Below, in pieces: positions 6,256 through 6,732 of a DNA stretch of 6,732 nucleotides. This stretch comes from Candidatus Aminicenantota bacterium (GTDB lineage Bacteria; Acidobacteriota; Aminicenantia; UBA2199). Position numbers and translations under genes: made by a program. Where the stretch lies: positions 1 to 6,732 of the forward strand of contig DAOVIP010000111.1 of the NCBI GenBank assembly GCA_030671465.1, in the 5' to 3' direction. The notes beneath the pieces were generated by a model. It worked only from the letters and a program-made list of their open reading frames with translations, had not been told where the DNA came from and made no database searches. The stretch's first letter is position 1. Each line of letters opens with the position of its first letter.

Positions 6256-6732
6256 TTACAACCGGGAATAATTCTTGAAATGAACCTTGACATATTTGGA
6301 TAAGTTCTGAACCCCGATTTCCACGGCCAATTCCCTGGCAACCCCATCGACCCTTTCACCAGCTCCAAATAGCAGGGTATGTCCGCATTGAGCCGATAAT
6401 TTTTTCATCTCCTTCAGAAAGGTATAACGGGCTATAATCGAGGCAGCCGCCACCGCCATATCCTTTTCAGCCAGGGTCAGAAAAACCATTTTCTTTTTCG
6501 TTCCTGAGTCATCAAAATGTTTCAACACTCTGAATTCCGGTCCGAATTTATCGATGAGTATCATTTCCGGGATTTTCTTTTTCTCCAAAACATTTTTTAT
6601 GGCCTGGGCATGAGCCCAGCCCAGTATAACATTAATATTGTTGAAACGTTGATACAGCTGGTTGTATTTTTCCGGAGAAATTCTTACCAGTGAATAATCA
6701 ACCATTTTGATCAGTTGAGCACCCAGCTTTTC
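6256..6732 (-). CDS. rnhC: Ribonuclease HIII, C-terminal fragment (cut by window edge)
   Basis: RNase HIII cuts the RNA strand of RNA-DNA hybrids in the cytoplasm. The reading frame stays open through the right edge (EKLGAQLIK before the first internal Met at 6705), so that Met is not the start and the N-terminal substrate-binding domain is outside the window. Seen in order: VRISPEKYNQLYQRFNN; GWAHAQAI, typical of HIII rather than HII; LIDKFG, with the third catalytic acidic residue encoded at 6550-6552; AEKDMAVAAASIIARYTFL, which should hold the fourth acidic position (E or D of AEKD); GAGERVD; and the C-terminal YVKVHFKNYSRL. The first two catalytic acidic residues lie in the missing part. 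The gene converges on the operon from the left with a 25-base gap (6231-6255). I see no convincing hairpin terminator there. Confidence 0.9.
   Translation of the reverse strand, partial: EKLGAQLIKMVDYSLVRISPEKYNQLYQRFNNINVILGWAHAQAIKNVLEKKKIPEMILIDKFGPEFRVLKHFDDSGTKKKMVFLTLAEKDMAVAAASIIARYTFLKEMKKLSAQCGHTLLFGAGERVDGVARELAVEIGVQNLSKYVKVHFKNYSRL

Noticed and set aside
6218..6260. Terminator between the convergent genes
   Set aside because: The A-run and AT-rich bases hold only a short ATTTAAAT palindrome and no GC-containing stem followed by a T-run.
6256..6732. RNase HII (rnhB) instead of RNase HIII
   Set aside because: The GWAHAQAI segment, the LIDKFG site and the AEKD...AAASIIAR pattern fit HIII better.

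Overview
The window reads as an ordinary chromosomal segment of a Gram-negative-type bacterium with roughly balanced to slightly AT-rich base composition. The evidence for a two-membrane envelope is a TonB-like C-terminal domain on a membrane-anchored kinase. The kinase core reads HRDISPPN, a style I associate with Myxococcota, Acidobacteriota and Aminicenantes-like lineages. That motif, long Lys/Glu/Pro-rich linkers, an OPT-family transporter and an RNase HIII gene would fit a deep-branching lineage of the Acidobacteriota/Aminicenantes kind. This placement is an impression, not a demonstrated assignment. I see no mobile element, CRISPR array, tRNA or rRNA.

Layout. At the left edge (1-281, minus strand) lies the N-terminal part of an OPT-family oligopeptide transporter, cut by the window. 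It is divergent, across about 190 bases, from a four-helix membrane protein of unknown function (473-979, plus). A 111-base gap then holds the best promoter in the window (TTGAAT, 17 bases, TATAAT at 1033-1061), with an imperfect palindrome over its -35 box. Behind it sits a tightly packed plus-strand run of five genes: a 926-residue fusion of receiver-like domain, Ser/Thr kinase, one membrane helix and TonB-like C-terminus (1091-3871); a 76-residue charged helical protein (3874-4104); folC, folylpolyglutamate/dihydrofolate synthase (4139-5437); a zinc-ribbon membrane protein (5424-6122); and a possible 35-residue single-helix protein (6123-6230). Gaps are 2 and 34 bases, then a 14-base overlap, then 0, so they are probably one operon. 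At the right edge, on the minus strand and converging on this run, is the C-terminal two-thirds or so of RNase HIII (6256-6732).

How the genes fit together. folC (folate metabolism) and RNase HIII (removal of RNA from RNA-DNA hybrids) are housekeeping functions with no obvious tie to the kinase. The envelope theme recurs: the kinase spans the membrane and puts a TonB-like domain outside, and the zinc-ribbon and 35-residue proteins are membrane proteins. The most notable item is the kinase fusion. Its receiver-like domain has alanine (A53) where the phosphorylated aspartate should be, its kinase core looks intact, and its membrane helix lacks the histidine that classical TonB uses with ExbB/ExbD. 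I infer a transmembrane signalling kinase that uses a TonB-type fold as an external sensor or anchor, rather than a working energy transducer.
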